Shown here: piece by piece, positions 1-6,443 of the stretch
Layout: the number at the start of each line of letters is the position of its first letter
How positions within the stretch are numbered: position 1 is the stretch's first letter
Assembly (NCBI GenBank): GCA_946530565.1
Contig: CAMNAE010000037.1
Location: 1-10,244, forward strand
Reading direction: 5' to 3'
Source: an uncultured Oscillibacter sp.
Lineage (GTDB): Bacteria > Bacillota > Clostridia > Oscillospirales > Oscillospiraceae
Length of the DNA: 10,244 nucleotides
The notes under the pieces: generated by a model
The model's input: only the letters and a program-made list of their open reading frames with translations
What the model was told of the DNA's origin: nothing
Databases searched by the model: none
Position numbers and translations under genes: made by a program

Positions 1-1081
1 GGGCACCGCTCCGGGTGCGCCGAACCCTCCGGCCGGCGCACCGCAGAAAAGCGAGGGCTTTTTCAAAAGCATGTCCGCCGCCGACTACCGCGCTTCCGGC
101 GCGGCTCAGGCAGCTTCTAATGCCGCTGTGCCTGCTGCGCCCGCAAAGCCGCTCCAAACGCCCGCAAAAGCGCCGGAGACGCCTCCGGTCTCCCCCGCGC
201 CCGCCAAGGCCCCCGGGTACTTCAGCGAGTGGGGCGGCAGTGTCAGCGTGCGTGACGCCGCGGCCGAAAAGCCGCCCTATGAGACCGAGAAAAAGCCGCT
301 GCGCCCCGCGATCTCATCAGATCCCCTGCCCAGGCACTTTGCGCTGCGCCCGGAGGCGGCGGAGGCATCGCGCCCTGCGCCCGTACCCGCCGCGCCTCTG
401 GCCGTGCCTGAACCCCCGCCCGCGCCGATCGATCCCGCAGCTCCGGAGCCCGCTCCTGCCGGGCAGACCGCGCTCGATCTCCCGCCTGCGCAGGAGACGC
501 TGCTTCCCGAGGAGGAGGCACCCTGGCGCATCGCCGGTGAGGTGCTGCGTACCTACATCGTCTGCGAGAGCGCGGACCGGACCGTCTATCTGATCGACAA
601 GCATGCCGCGCACGAGCGCGTCAACTTCGACCGCCTGAAGGCGAAGGACGGCGCGGTCATGCGCCAGACGCTTTTAAAAAGCGCCGCCGTCACGCTCGGC
701 GACGAGAGCTGCGCGCGTCTGCTTGCGCAGCAGGAGCTGTTGTTGTCCCTCGGCTTTGCCTTCGAGGACTTCGGCGGCGGCACGCTCCTTGTGCGTGAGG
801 TTCCCTGTGACCTCGCCGTCGGTGAGATCGGCCCCGCGCTCGAGGAGATCGACGCGCAGCTCGCCTCCGGCCGCTCGCTTTCGGAAAAGCGGGACGCGAT
901 CCTCGCGACCGTCGCCTGCAAGAGCGCGATCAAGGGCGGCTGGGAGAGCGATGAGTGCGAGCTCAGAGTGCTCGTAGACAAGGTGCAGCGCGGCGAGATC
1001 CGCTTCTGCCCGCACGGCCGCCCGGTCTGCATCGCGCTCACGGAAAAGGAGCTCGAGCAGCGCTTCGGAAGGATCCAGTGA
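1..1081 (+). CDS. mutL: DNA mismatch repair protein MutL, C-terminal part (5' end outside window)
   Basis: The reading frame is open from the window edge (first full codon at base 2) to TGA at 1079-1081, about 359 residues. The N-terminal GHKL ATPase half lies upstream of the window. Roughly the first 165 visible residues are a Pro/Ala-rich low-complexity linker, as expected between the two MutL domains. The remainder is the C-terminal dimerisation and nicking-endonuclease domain. It shows a DQHA(x)2E(x)4E-like metal motif reading DKHAAHERVNFD (596-631), an ACKSAIK motif (near 914-934), CPHGRP (1007-1024) and a terminal FGRIQ. These are the motifs of endonuclease-proficient MutL found in bacteria without MutH. 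In the first motif Q is K and the last E is D, but the D, H and first E that bind metal in Bacillus MutL are kept. The protein acts in methyl-independent mismatch repair with MutS. The next gene, miaA, starts one base after the stop, so the two are co-transcribed; mutL-miaA is a widespread gene pair. Confidence 0.95.
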   Translation, partial: GTAPGAPNPPAGAPQKSEGFFKSMSAADYRASGAAQAASNAAVPAAPAKPLQTPAKAPETPPVSPAPAKAPGYFSEWGGSVSVRDAAAEKPPYETEKKPLRPAISSDPLPRHFALRPEAAEASRPAPVPAAPLAVPEPPPAPIDPAAPEPAPAGQTALDLPPAQETLLPEEEAPWRIAGEVLRTYIVCESADRTVYLIDKHAAHERVNFDRLKAKDGAVMRQTLLKSAAVTLGDESCARLLAQQELLLSLGFAFEDFGGGTLLVREVPCDLAVGEIGPALEEIDAQLASGRSLSEKRDAILATVACKSAIKGGWESDECELRVLVDKVQRGEIRFCPHGRPVCIALTEKELEQRFGRIQ

Positions 1082-1082
1082 T

Positions 1083-2045
1083 ATGTTGACGAACACCCTC
1101 ATCTGTGTCGCCGGCCCGACCGCAAGCGGCAAGACTGAGCTTGCGATCCGCCTTGCCCAGACGCTCGGCGGCGAGGTCGTCGGCGCGGACTCGATGCAGA
1201 TCTACCGCGGCATGGCCATCGGCACCGCCGCTCCGACCGAAGAAGAGCGCGCGCGTGTGCCCCACCACATGGTCGGCGTCTCCGAGCCCGGCGAAAACTG
1301 GTCGGCCGCGCGTTACGTCGCCGCTGCCACGCCGATCGTCGACCGGCTCCTTGCCGCCGAAAAGACGCCGATCGTATGCGGCGGGACGTTTTTGTGGATG
1401 GAAGCGCTCGTGCGCGGGCTCACCTTCGCCCCCGGAAAAAGCGGCGGCGCGGTGCGCGCGCAGCTTGAGGAGGAGCGCCGTGCACGCGGCATGGCGCCGC
1501 TTTTGGAGGAGCTCAGGCGCGTTGACCCCGAGAGCTTCGCGCACCTGCACCCGAACGACGAAAAAAGGATCTTGCGGGCGCTCGAGGTCTGGCGCGAGAG
1601 CGGCGAGACGATCAGCGCGCACAACGCGAAAACAGCCGCGCTCCCCCCGCGCTATCGCTCGATCTGCTTCGCTCTGAGCTTTCAAGATCGCGACGATCTG
1701 AAGGCGCTCATCGACCTTCGGGTCGAGCGCATGGTGGCCGCGGGGCTGCTTCCGGAGCTCGACGCCCTGCTCGCGCGTGGGATCCCGCGCGATTCCACCG
1801 CCCTGCAGGCGATCGGCTATAAAGAGCTGCTCGCGGCAAAGGACGGCCTGATGACGATGGACGAGGCGATCGAGACCGTCAAGCTCCGCTCCCGCCAGTA
1901 CGCAAAGCGCCAGCTCACGTGGCTCCGGCGCAGAAAAGACATACACTGGATCCTCTGGGACAAAACGCGAGACTTCGACCGCGCGCTCAGTGAGTGTCTT
2001 GACATCATCGGCCGCGAAAGCCAGAAAGGAGGCATCCGCACTTGA
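1083..2045 (+). CDS. miaA: tRNA dimethylallyltransferase MiaA
   Basis: MiaA transfers a dimethylallyl group to N6 of A37 in tRNAs that read UNN codons, the first step towards ms2i6A. The 320-residue length is normal. Visible motifs are the P-loop GPTASGKT (residues 11-18), the substrate-binding DSMQIY (36-41), HHM (61-63), GGTFLW (100-105; usually GGTGLY), HPNDEKRILRALEV (156-169), ALQAIGYKEL (240-249) and the C-terminal tRNA-contacting RQYAKRQLTWLRR (271-283). The ATG follows GGAAGGA at 1067-1073 with 9 bases spacing, inside the end of mutL. The stop TGA (2043-2045) overlaps the TTG start of the next gene. This points to translational coupling within the mutL operon. The F/W variation in the GGTGLY motif is the only oddity. 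Confidence 0.97.
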   Translation: MLTNTLICVAGPTASGKTELAIRLAQTLGGEVVGADSMQIYRGMAIGTAAPTEEERARVPHHMVGVSEPGENWSAARYVAAATPIVDRLLAAEKTPIVCGGTFLWMEALVRGLTFAPGKSGGAVRAQLEEERRARGMAPLLEELRRVDPESFAHLHPNDEKRILRALEVWRESGETISAHNAKTAALPPRYRSICFALSFQDRDDLKALIDLRVERMVAAGLLPELDALLARGIPRDSTALQAIGYKELLAAKDGLMTMDEAIETVKLRSRQYAKRQLTWLRRRKDIHWILWDKTRDFDRALSECLDIIGRESQKGGIRT

Positions 2046-3298
2046 ACACACAGAATTTTGCCTCCCGCGCGCTTTTGATCGCGGTCGTCGCGGCGCTGCT
2101 CGCCTATTTCGGCCTGCAGGCGTTCTCATACCTGAACGACCCGCTCACCACCGCGATCGCGTATTCCTACGACGGTGAGGAGAGCTTTGAGGTCAGCGGC
2201 TACGTCGCCCGCGACGAGACGCCGCTCTCCGGCGCCGGCGGGCTTTTAAGGCTGCAGCGCAGCGAGGGCGAGCGCGTGAGCGCCGGCGGCACCGTAGCGC
2301 TCACCTACGCCAATGAGACCGCGCTCGAACAGCAAAACGAGCTCGAGGATCTCAAAAGCCGCATCGAGCAGCTCGAATACCTGCAGAGCGGCGCCGTAGA
2401 GGCCGAGGCCGCCCGCAAGCTCGACCAGAGCATCCAGGAGGAGCTGACCGCGCTCCACAGCCTCATCGCCTCCGGGCGGCTCGACGGGCTTGAGGAGACC
2501 GGCTCGACTCTCCGTTCGCTCGTGCTGCGGCGGGACTACGCCTCCTCCGAGGCCGATCTTGAAGAGACGCTCGAGACGCTGCGCGCCCGGGAGAGCAGCC
2601 TGCGTGCCCAGTCTGAGAGTGCGGTGCAAAGGATCACCGCCCCCGAGGCCGGGCTCTATTCCGCCGTTTCCGACGGCTTTGAGTCCGTGCTGACCCCGGA
2701 TGCGCTCTCCGAGCTCACACCCTCAAAGCTCAATCACCTCACGGCCGACGAAAATGCCGTCTCACCGGTCGGAAAGCTCGTGCGCGGCGACGCCTGGTAC
2801 TACTGCGCGAGCATGACGACCGCCGAGATCCGGACCCTGCGCGAAAGCCGTACGCTCTCGCTGCGCTTTTCCAGGAGCATCGACCGTCTGCTCCCGGTGA
2901 CGCTCTACGCGGTCGGCCCCGAGGAGAACGGCCGCTCGGTCGTGACGCTCATGGGCAAGACCTATCTCTCGGAGCTGACCGTGCTGCGCCAGCAGACTGC
3001 CGAGGTCGTCTACCGCTCGGTCTCCGGCATCCGTGTGCCGACAGAGGCGCTGCGCTCCCGCCCGGCCGAAACAGATCCCGGGAACACCGGGACCGCAAAC
3101 CCGCGCGAGGAGACCGGGGTCTACTGCATCGTGGGCACCGAGGCCTGCTTTAAGCCGGTTGAGCTTTTATACAGCGGCGACGGCTACGCGGTCGTGCGCG
3201 GCATCTCGACCGATGAGCGCACGCGGCTCCGGAACGGAGACGAGGTCATCCTCCGCGCCCGCGACCTGCACGACGGGAAAATACTTTCAGAACTATAA
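2042..3298 (+). CDS. HlyD-like membrane-fusion (periplasmic adaptor-type) protein, function unknown
   Basis: A 418-residue protein starting at TTG (2042), chosen because AGAAAGGAGG at 2023-2032 lies 9 bases upstream and the frame overlaps the miaA stop by 4 bases. One hydrophobic segment (about residues 10-30) should anchor it in the membrane with the rest outside. Residues about 50-90 look like a lipoyl/barrel-sandwich half (SGYVARDET ... GERVSAGGTVALTY). Residues about 91-195 are a charged, Leu/Glu-rich probable coiled coil. ITAPEAGLYSAV (198-209) begins the returning half of the hairpin, followed by beta-rich barrel domains to the end. This order matches HlyD/membrane-fusion proteins, which normally work with an ABC or RND exporter. 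No transporter gene is visible here. It lies 28 bases upstream of yggS, in an operon otherwise devoted to repair, tRNA modification and division, so a role in the cell envelope is a guess from context only. The family assignment is by architecture. Confidence 0.75.
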   Translation: MNTQNFASRALLIAVVAALLAYFGLQAFSYLNDPLTTAIAYSYDGEESFEVSGYVARDETPLSGAGGLLRLQRSEGERVSAGGTVALTYANETALEQQNELEDLKSRIEQLEYLQSGAVEAEAARKLDQSIQEELTALHSLIASGRLDGLEETGSTLRSLVLRRDYASSEADLEETLETLRARESSLRAQSESAVQRITAPEAGLYSAVSDGFESVLTPDALSELTPSKLNHLTADENAVSPVGKLVRGDAWYYCASMTTAEIRTLRESRTLSLRFSRSIDRLLPVTLYAVGPEENGRSVVTLMGKTYLSELTVLRQQTAEVVYRSVSGIRVPTEALRSRPAETDPGNTGTANPREETGVYCIVGTEACFKPVELLYSGDGYAVVRGISTDERTRLRNGDEVILRARDLHDGKILSEL

Positions 3299-3326
3299 AC
3301 TCATTGTACGGAAGGAAGCGTAGTAT

Positions 3327-4031
3327 ATGACCCATGCTGAAGAGATCGCGGCAAATATCCGGCGTGTCCGCGAGAACATCGCGCGCGCCTGCGCGAAATG
3401 CGGCCGCAGCCCGGAGGAGATCACGCTCGTCGGCGCGAGCAAGATGAACGACGCCGACGCCTGCCGTGCGGCGATCGCGGCCGGGATCGACGCACTCGGC
3501 GAGAACCGCGTGCAGGAGATGACGGAAAAGCTCGCGCAAAACGCCTACGACGGCGCGCCGCTGCACTTCATCGGCCATCTCCAGCGCAACAAGGTCAATA
3601 AGGTCGTCGGAACGGCCGCGCTGATCGAATCCGTCGGCTCGCCTGAACTCCTGCGCGACATCGCCCGCCGGGCACAGACGCTCGGCATCGTGCAGGACAT
3701 TCTGCTCGAGGTCAACATCGGCGCGGAGGAGGCCAAGAGCGGCTTTTTGCCCGAAGCGCTCGAAGACGGCGCCCACGAGGCGCTCACGCTTCCCTCTGTC
3801 CGGGTGCGCGGACTCATGACGATCCCCCCCGCCGACGCCGCGCGGGAAGAAAACATCCGGTTTTTTCAAAAGGTTTTCGGACTTTATGTTGACATAAATC
3901 AAAAATTGTTTCATAATAGTTTCGAATATTTATCCATGGGCATGAGCGGCGACTACGAGGACGCGATCTGCGAGGGCGCGACGATGGTGCGCGTCGGCAC
4001 GGCGATCTTCGGTGCGCGGCACTATGCCTGA
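3327..4031 (+). CDS. yggS: YggS/YlmE-family pyridoxal-phosphate homeostasis protein
   Basis: A 234-residue cytoplasmic PLP-binding protein of the YggS/PROSC/YlmE family. It has no established catalytic activity in the family and helps keep vitamin B6 vitamers and amino- and keto-acid pools balanced. The PLP lysine is K39 in LVGASK. Other family signatures are GENRVQEM (58-65), HFIGHLQRNKVNKV (80-93), LLEVNIGAEEAKSGF (126-140), RGLMTIPP (161-168) and SMGMSGDYEDAI (203-214) leading to VRVGTAIFGAR (221-231). The ATG follows GGAAGGA (3310-3316) by 10 bases. In Bacillus the homologue ylmE sits just upstream of sepF (ylmF), as here. Residues about 180-202 (QKVFGLYVDINQKLFHNSFEYL) are encoded by an A+T-rich stretch unlike the rest of the gene. 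That stretch contains an apparent sigma-A promoter, listed separately. Confidence 0.95.
   Translation: MTHAEEIAANIRRVRENIARACAKCGRSPEEITLVGASKMNDADACRAAIAAGIDALGENRVQEMTEKLAQNAYDGAPLHFIGHLQRNKVNKVVGTAALIESVGSPELLRDIARRAQTLGIVQDILLEVNIGAEEAKSGFLPEALEDGAHEALTLPSVRVRGLMTIPPADAAREENIRFFQKVFGLYVDINQKLFHNSFEYLSMGMSGDYEDAICEGATMVRVGTAIFGARHYA
3889..3917 (+). promoter_or_regulatory. Intragenic sigma-A promoter for sepF-divIVA, inside yggS
   Basis: TTGACA at 3889-3894, then a spacer of exactly 17 bases, then CATAAT at 3912-3917. This is a perfect -35 and a 5/6 -10 at the optimal distance. It lies in an A/T-rich island (about 3860-3935) with oligo-T and oligo-A tracts upstream that could act as an UP element. 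The surrounding sequence is strongly G+C rich, so chance occurrence is less likely. A start site near 3924 would give a leader of about 165 bases before the sepF ATG at 4091. The call rests on consensus matching; activity is inferred. Confidence 0.7.
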
Positions 4032-4090
4032 GGACAGATCACCTTTTGCAAAATACCGGAGCGAAGAACTCCCCCGGAGGTAATTGAAAC

Positions 4091-4528
4091 ATGAGCATTA
4101 TCGATGAACTGAAACGCTGGTCCCGCACCTCCTACCTCGACGAAGACGAGGACGACGAGCCCCTTGATCCGCCCCCCAGCGAGCGCGACAGCTTCGCCGA
4201 CGCGCGCCGCAGCGAGGAGCGCCGCAACAAGGTCGTCAACATCAGCGCGACGACCCAGCTGCGCGTTGTGCTGGTGAAGCCCGACCGCTTCGAGACCGCC
4301 TCCGAGGTGGCCGATCATCTGCGTGAAAAGCGCACGGTCGTTTTGAATCTCGAGTCCACCAACAAGGATGTTGCCCGCCGCCTGCTGGACTTCCTCTCCG
4401 GCGTCACCTACGCCGTTGAGGGCAAGATCAAAAAGGTCGCCGCCAACACCTACCTCATCACTCCCTACCATGTGGAGATCGAAGGCGACCTGATCGACGA
4501 GCTGGAAAGCAGCGGCCTCTATCTTTGA
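4091..4528 (+). CDS. sepF: Cell division protein SepF
   Basis: SepF tethers FtsZ protofilaments to the membrane and aligns them in the division ring of Gram-positive bacteria and cyanobacteria. The protein has 145 residues, a normal length. The N-terminus (about 1-14) is a short, potentially amphipathic membrane-targeting helix, followed by an acidic, Pro-rich flexible linker (about 17-45). The SepF core (about 48-135) contains LRVVLVKPDRFETASEVADH (57-76), VVLNLE (83-88), ARRLLDFLSGVTYAVEGKI (95-113) and YLITPYHVEI (121-130), the conserved hydrophobic-strand and ARRLLDF-type signatures of the family. The ATG has GGAGGT at 4076-4081 with 9-10 bases spacing. It lies 59 bases after yggS and 30 before divIVA, the classic ylmE-ylmF(sepF)-divIVA order though ylmG and ylmH are missing. 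It is probably expressed both from the upstream operon and from the promoter inside yggS. Confidence 0.96.
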   Translation: MSIIDELKRWSRTSYLDEDEDDEPLDPPPSERDSFADARRSEERRNKVVNISATTQLRVVLVKPDRFETASEVADHLREKRTVVLNLESTNKDVARRLLDFLSGVTYAVEGKIKKVAANTYLITPYHVEIEGDLIDELESSGLYL

Positions 4529-4558
4529 GGCATGCGACGATAAGGAGGAGGGCAAACT

Positions 4559-5356
4559 ATGCTGACACCGCAGGAGGTCTCTTCCCGTTCCTTCACCAAG
4601 GCTGTGATGGGCGGCTACAACATGACCATGGTCGACGAGTTCCTCGACCAGCTGACCGATGACTATACCTCCCTTTACAAGGAAAACGCGAGCCTGAAGG
4701 CAAAGCTCAAGGTGCTGCTCGAAAAGGTCGAGGAGTACCGCAAGACCGAGGACGGCATGCGCTCTACGCTGCTGGCCGCACAGAACCTCGCCGCGCAGAT
4801 CACCGCCGACGCTGAAAAGCAGCGCGACGAGATCCTCCGCGGAGCCGAACAGGCCGCAGCCGAGAAGATCGCCGGCATCGAGCAGGAGGTCGCCGACAAC
4901 GAGGCGCGTCTGGAAAAGAGCCGCAGCGACCTTGCGCACTTTGTCTCCGCCTGCCGTGAGATCTGCAACAAGGAGCTTGAGCTTCTGGACAATCTCCCGA
5001 CCGTCTACGCCGCTCCGGCCGCCGAAAAGACCGACCTGACCGAGGAGAGCGCCCGCGCCATCGAAGAGAATCTGCGCAGCGCGATGGCCTCCGACGAGAG
5101 CACAGAGGCTTTTGAGGCCGAGATCGCGGCACAAAGTGAAGCCGAGGCTGCGCCGGAGAGCGCCGAGCCGACCGCCGTTCTGCCGGATCTCAGCGCTGCC
5201 GCGCCCGCAGCTGCTCCCGCGCCCGCCGCGCCTGCTCCCGCACCGGCTGTGGAGGCAGCCCCTGCCCCCGCAGCCGAAACCGTGGAGGAGCCGACCCGCC
5301 GTCTGCGGGATTTCGGGGAGCTCAAGTTCGGCAAGGACTACCGCCCCGGCAAATAA
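4559..5356 (+). CDS. divIVA: DivIVA-family polar/septal scaffold protein
   Basis: DivIVA proteins bind concave membrane at poles and septa and recruit division, chromosome-anchoring or wall-synthesis partners. The 265 residues comprise the N-terminal DivIVA domain (about 1-60: SFTKAVMGGYNMTMVDEFLD, residues 11-30, then YTSLYKENASLKAKL), a long Ala/Glu/Lys-rich coiled coil (about 36-145), an acidic linker, an Ala/Pro repeat-like low-complexity tail (about 212-240) and a C-terminal FGELKFGKDY (252-261). By alignment by eye, the membrane-inserting F17-R18 of Bacillus DivIVA is replaced by V16-M17, with one extra Gly before the Tyr. GGY here is common in clostridial homologues as I recall. The ATG follows AAGGAGG at 4542-4548 with 10 bases spacing. 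It is last in the operon, followed 9 bases later by an intrinsic terminator. ileS, often next in Bacilli, is not here. Confidence 0.92.
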   Translation: MLTPQEVSSRSFTKAVMGGYNMTMVDEFLDQLTDDYTSLYKENASLKAKLKVLLEKVEEYRKTEDGMRSTLLAAQNLAAQITADAEKQRDEILRGAEQAAAEKIAGIEQEVADNEARLEKSRSDLAHFVSACREICNKELELLDNLPTVYAAPAAEKTDLTEESARAIEENLRSAMASDESTEAFEAEIAAQSEAEAAPESAEPTAVLPDLSAAAPAAAPAPAAPAPAPAVEAAPAPAAETVEEPTRRLRDFGELKFGKDYRPGK

Positions 5357-5364
5357 GCAGACCA

Positions 5365-5403
5365 ACACCGCTCCTCTTGATCAAAAGGGGAGCGGTGTCT
5401 TTT
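5365..5403 (+). terminator. Intrinsic terminator ending the mutL-divIVA operon
   Basis: A 14-bp stem: left arm 5365-5378 (ACACCGCTCCTCTT), right arm 5385-5398 (AAGGGGAGCGGTGT), with one G-T wobble and a 6-base loop. It is followed by CTTTTG. It begins 8 bases after the divIVA stop. The T-tract is only four long, but the stem is very strong. Confidence 0.85.
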
Positions 5404-5414
5404 GTCTGAAGCTG

Positions 5415-5431
5415 CGGATCAATCAGATCCG
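5415..5431 (+). repeat. Small inverted repeat before the HAD phosphatase RBS
   Basis: CGGATC (5415-5420) and GATCCG (5426-5431) are perfect 6-bp arms around AATCA. They end four bases before AAAGGAGG (5435-5442). It could be a weak hairpin or operator limiting translation, or chance in G+C-rich DNA. I see no convincing sigma-A promoter between the terminator and the gene. Confidence 0.3.
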
Positions 5432-5448
5432 GATAAAGGAGGAGCACC

Positions 5449-6342
5449 ATGCTGCGCGAGAAGCCGATCGTGGCCCTGATGTATGACTTTGACAAGACGC
5501 TCTGCACCACCGACATGGAGGACTATGCCTTCATCCCCTCGCTCGGCATGACGCCGGAGGCCTTCTGGACCCTTGCCAACAACTTCGGGCGCGAGCACCG
5601 GGTCGACGGGATCCTCGCCTACATGTACACGATGCTGCGCGAGAGCGAGGCGCGGGGCCGCCCCTTCAAGCGCGAGGACCTCGTCGCAATGGGGCGGAGC
5701 ATCGAGCTCTTCCCGGGCGTTGAGAGCTGGTTTTCGCGCATCAACGCTTTCGGCGCGGGACTCGGGCTCACGGTAGAACATTATGTTTTATCATCCGGTC
5801 TGCGCGAGATCATCGAGGGCAGCGCGATCGGCGGGTCCTTCCGCGAGATCTACGCCAGCGAGTTCTATTATGACGACAGCGGAAAGCCGGTCTGGCCGAA
5901 GCTCGCGGTCAACTTTACCGGCAAAACGCAGTTCGTCTACCGGATCAACAAAGGCGTGCTCGACGTCTCCGATGACCGCCGGCTCAACGCCTCGATGCCC
6001 GATGACTCCAAGCGCGTGCCCTTCACGAGCATGATCTACCTGGGCGACGGTCTTTCGGACGTGCCCTGCATGAAGATGATGCGCTCCTACGGCGGCTACT
6101 CGATCGCGCTCTACCAGCGCCAGGACCGCGCCGGGGTTGAAGAGCTCCTCTCCCGCGGGCGGGTCGATTACATCTTCCCCGCCGACTACCGCCCCGGCGG
6201 GGACCTGGAGCGCACGGTGCAGAACATCCTTCGCAAAATGGCGGTTGCTGAGCAGCTCTCCGACGAATCCGCCCGCCAGATGCGCTCGCTGGGCGCCGAT
6301 ATCCTCCCCGACCAGGTAGCCCTGCCGCTCCCGCCGCTGTAA
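5449..6342 (+). CDS. HAD-superfamily phosphatase, phosphoserine-phosphatase-like
   Basis: A 297-residue soluble protein with all four haloacid-dehalogenase motifs. Motif I is DFDKT (13-17; nucleophile D13, acid/base D15), motif II VLSSG (113-117), motif III K159 in NFTGKTQF, and motif IV GDGLSD (199-204). The large insertion between motifs I and II (about 20-100) is a helical C1-type cap, as in phosphoserine phosphatase-like enzymes. The substrate cannot be told from sequence. The segment from the Lys motif through INKGVLDVSDD towards GDGLSD resembles a group of uncharacterised clostridial HAD hydrolases. The ATG follows AAAGGAGG (5435-5442) with 6 bases spacing, a strong site. It is flanked by terminators on both sides, so it is a monocistronic unit. 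Its promoter is not obvious, and it may rely partly on read-through of the divIVA terminator. Confidence 0.88.
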   Translation: MLREKPIVALMYDFDKTLCTTDMEDYAFIPSLGMTPEAFWTLANNFGREHRVDGILAYMYTMLRESEARGRPFKREDLVAMGRSIELFPGVESWFSRINAFGAGLGLTVEHYVLSSGLREIIEGSAIGGSFREIYASEFYYDDSGKPVWPKLAVNFTGKTQFVYRINKGVLDVSDDRRLNASMPDDSKRVPFTSMIYLGDGLSDVPCMKMMRSYGGYSIALYQRQDRAGVEELLSRGRVDYIFPADYRPGGDLERTVQNILRKMAVAEQLSDESARQMRSLGADILPDQVALPLPPL

Positions 6343-6360
6343 AGCATTGCAAAAGAAAAC

Positions 6361-6409
6361 AAAAGTGCCGGCTTCTTCTCCGCTGCTGCAGAGGAGTGCC
6401 GGCACTTTT
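6361..6409. terminator. Shared bidirectional terminator between convergent genes
   Basis: AAAAGTGCCGGC (6361-6372) and GCCGGCACTTTT (6398-6409) are perfect 12-bp inverted arms, with partial further pairing (CTCC with GGAG) inside the 25-base loop. Rightward the hairpin is followed by TTTTG, serving the HAD gene (stop at 6342). Leftward the tail reads TTTTGTTTTCTTTTGC, a better U-rich tract, serving the regulator gene (stop at 6444). Confidence 0.85.
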
Positions 6410-6443
6410 GCCGAGGGTGACTGATTTAAAGCTTGCCGCGCAT

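Noticed and set aside
1038..2129. 363-codon minus-strand frame opposite miaA
   Set aside because: It is antisense to miaA, whose motifs are all present. The product is Arg/Ala-rich with no domain.
3294..3299. TATAAA before yggS as a -10 element
   Set aside because: No -35-like hexamer at a suitable distance; it is probably just the end of the HlyD-like gene.
4022..5368. 448-codon open frame on the minus strand across sepF and divIVA
   Set aside because: It is antisense to two well-recognised genes. Its Leu/Gly/Val-rich composition is what G+C-rich codon periodicity produces, and I see no RBS or recognisable domain.
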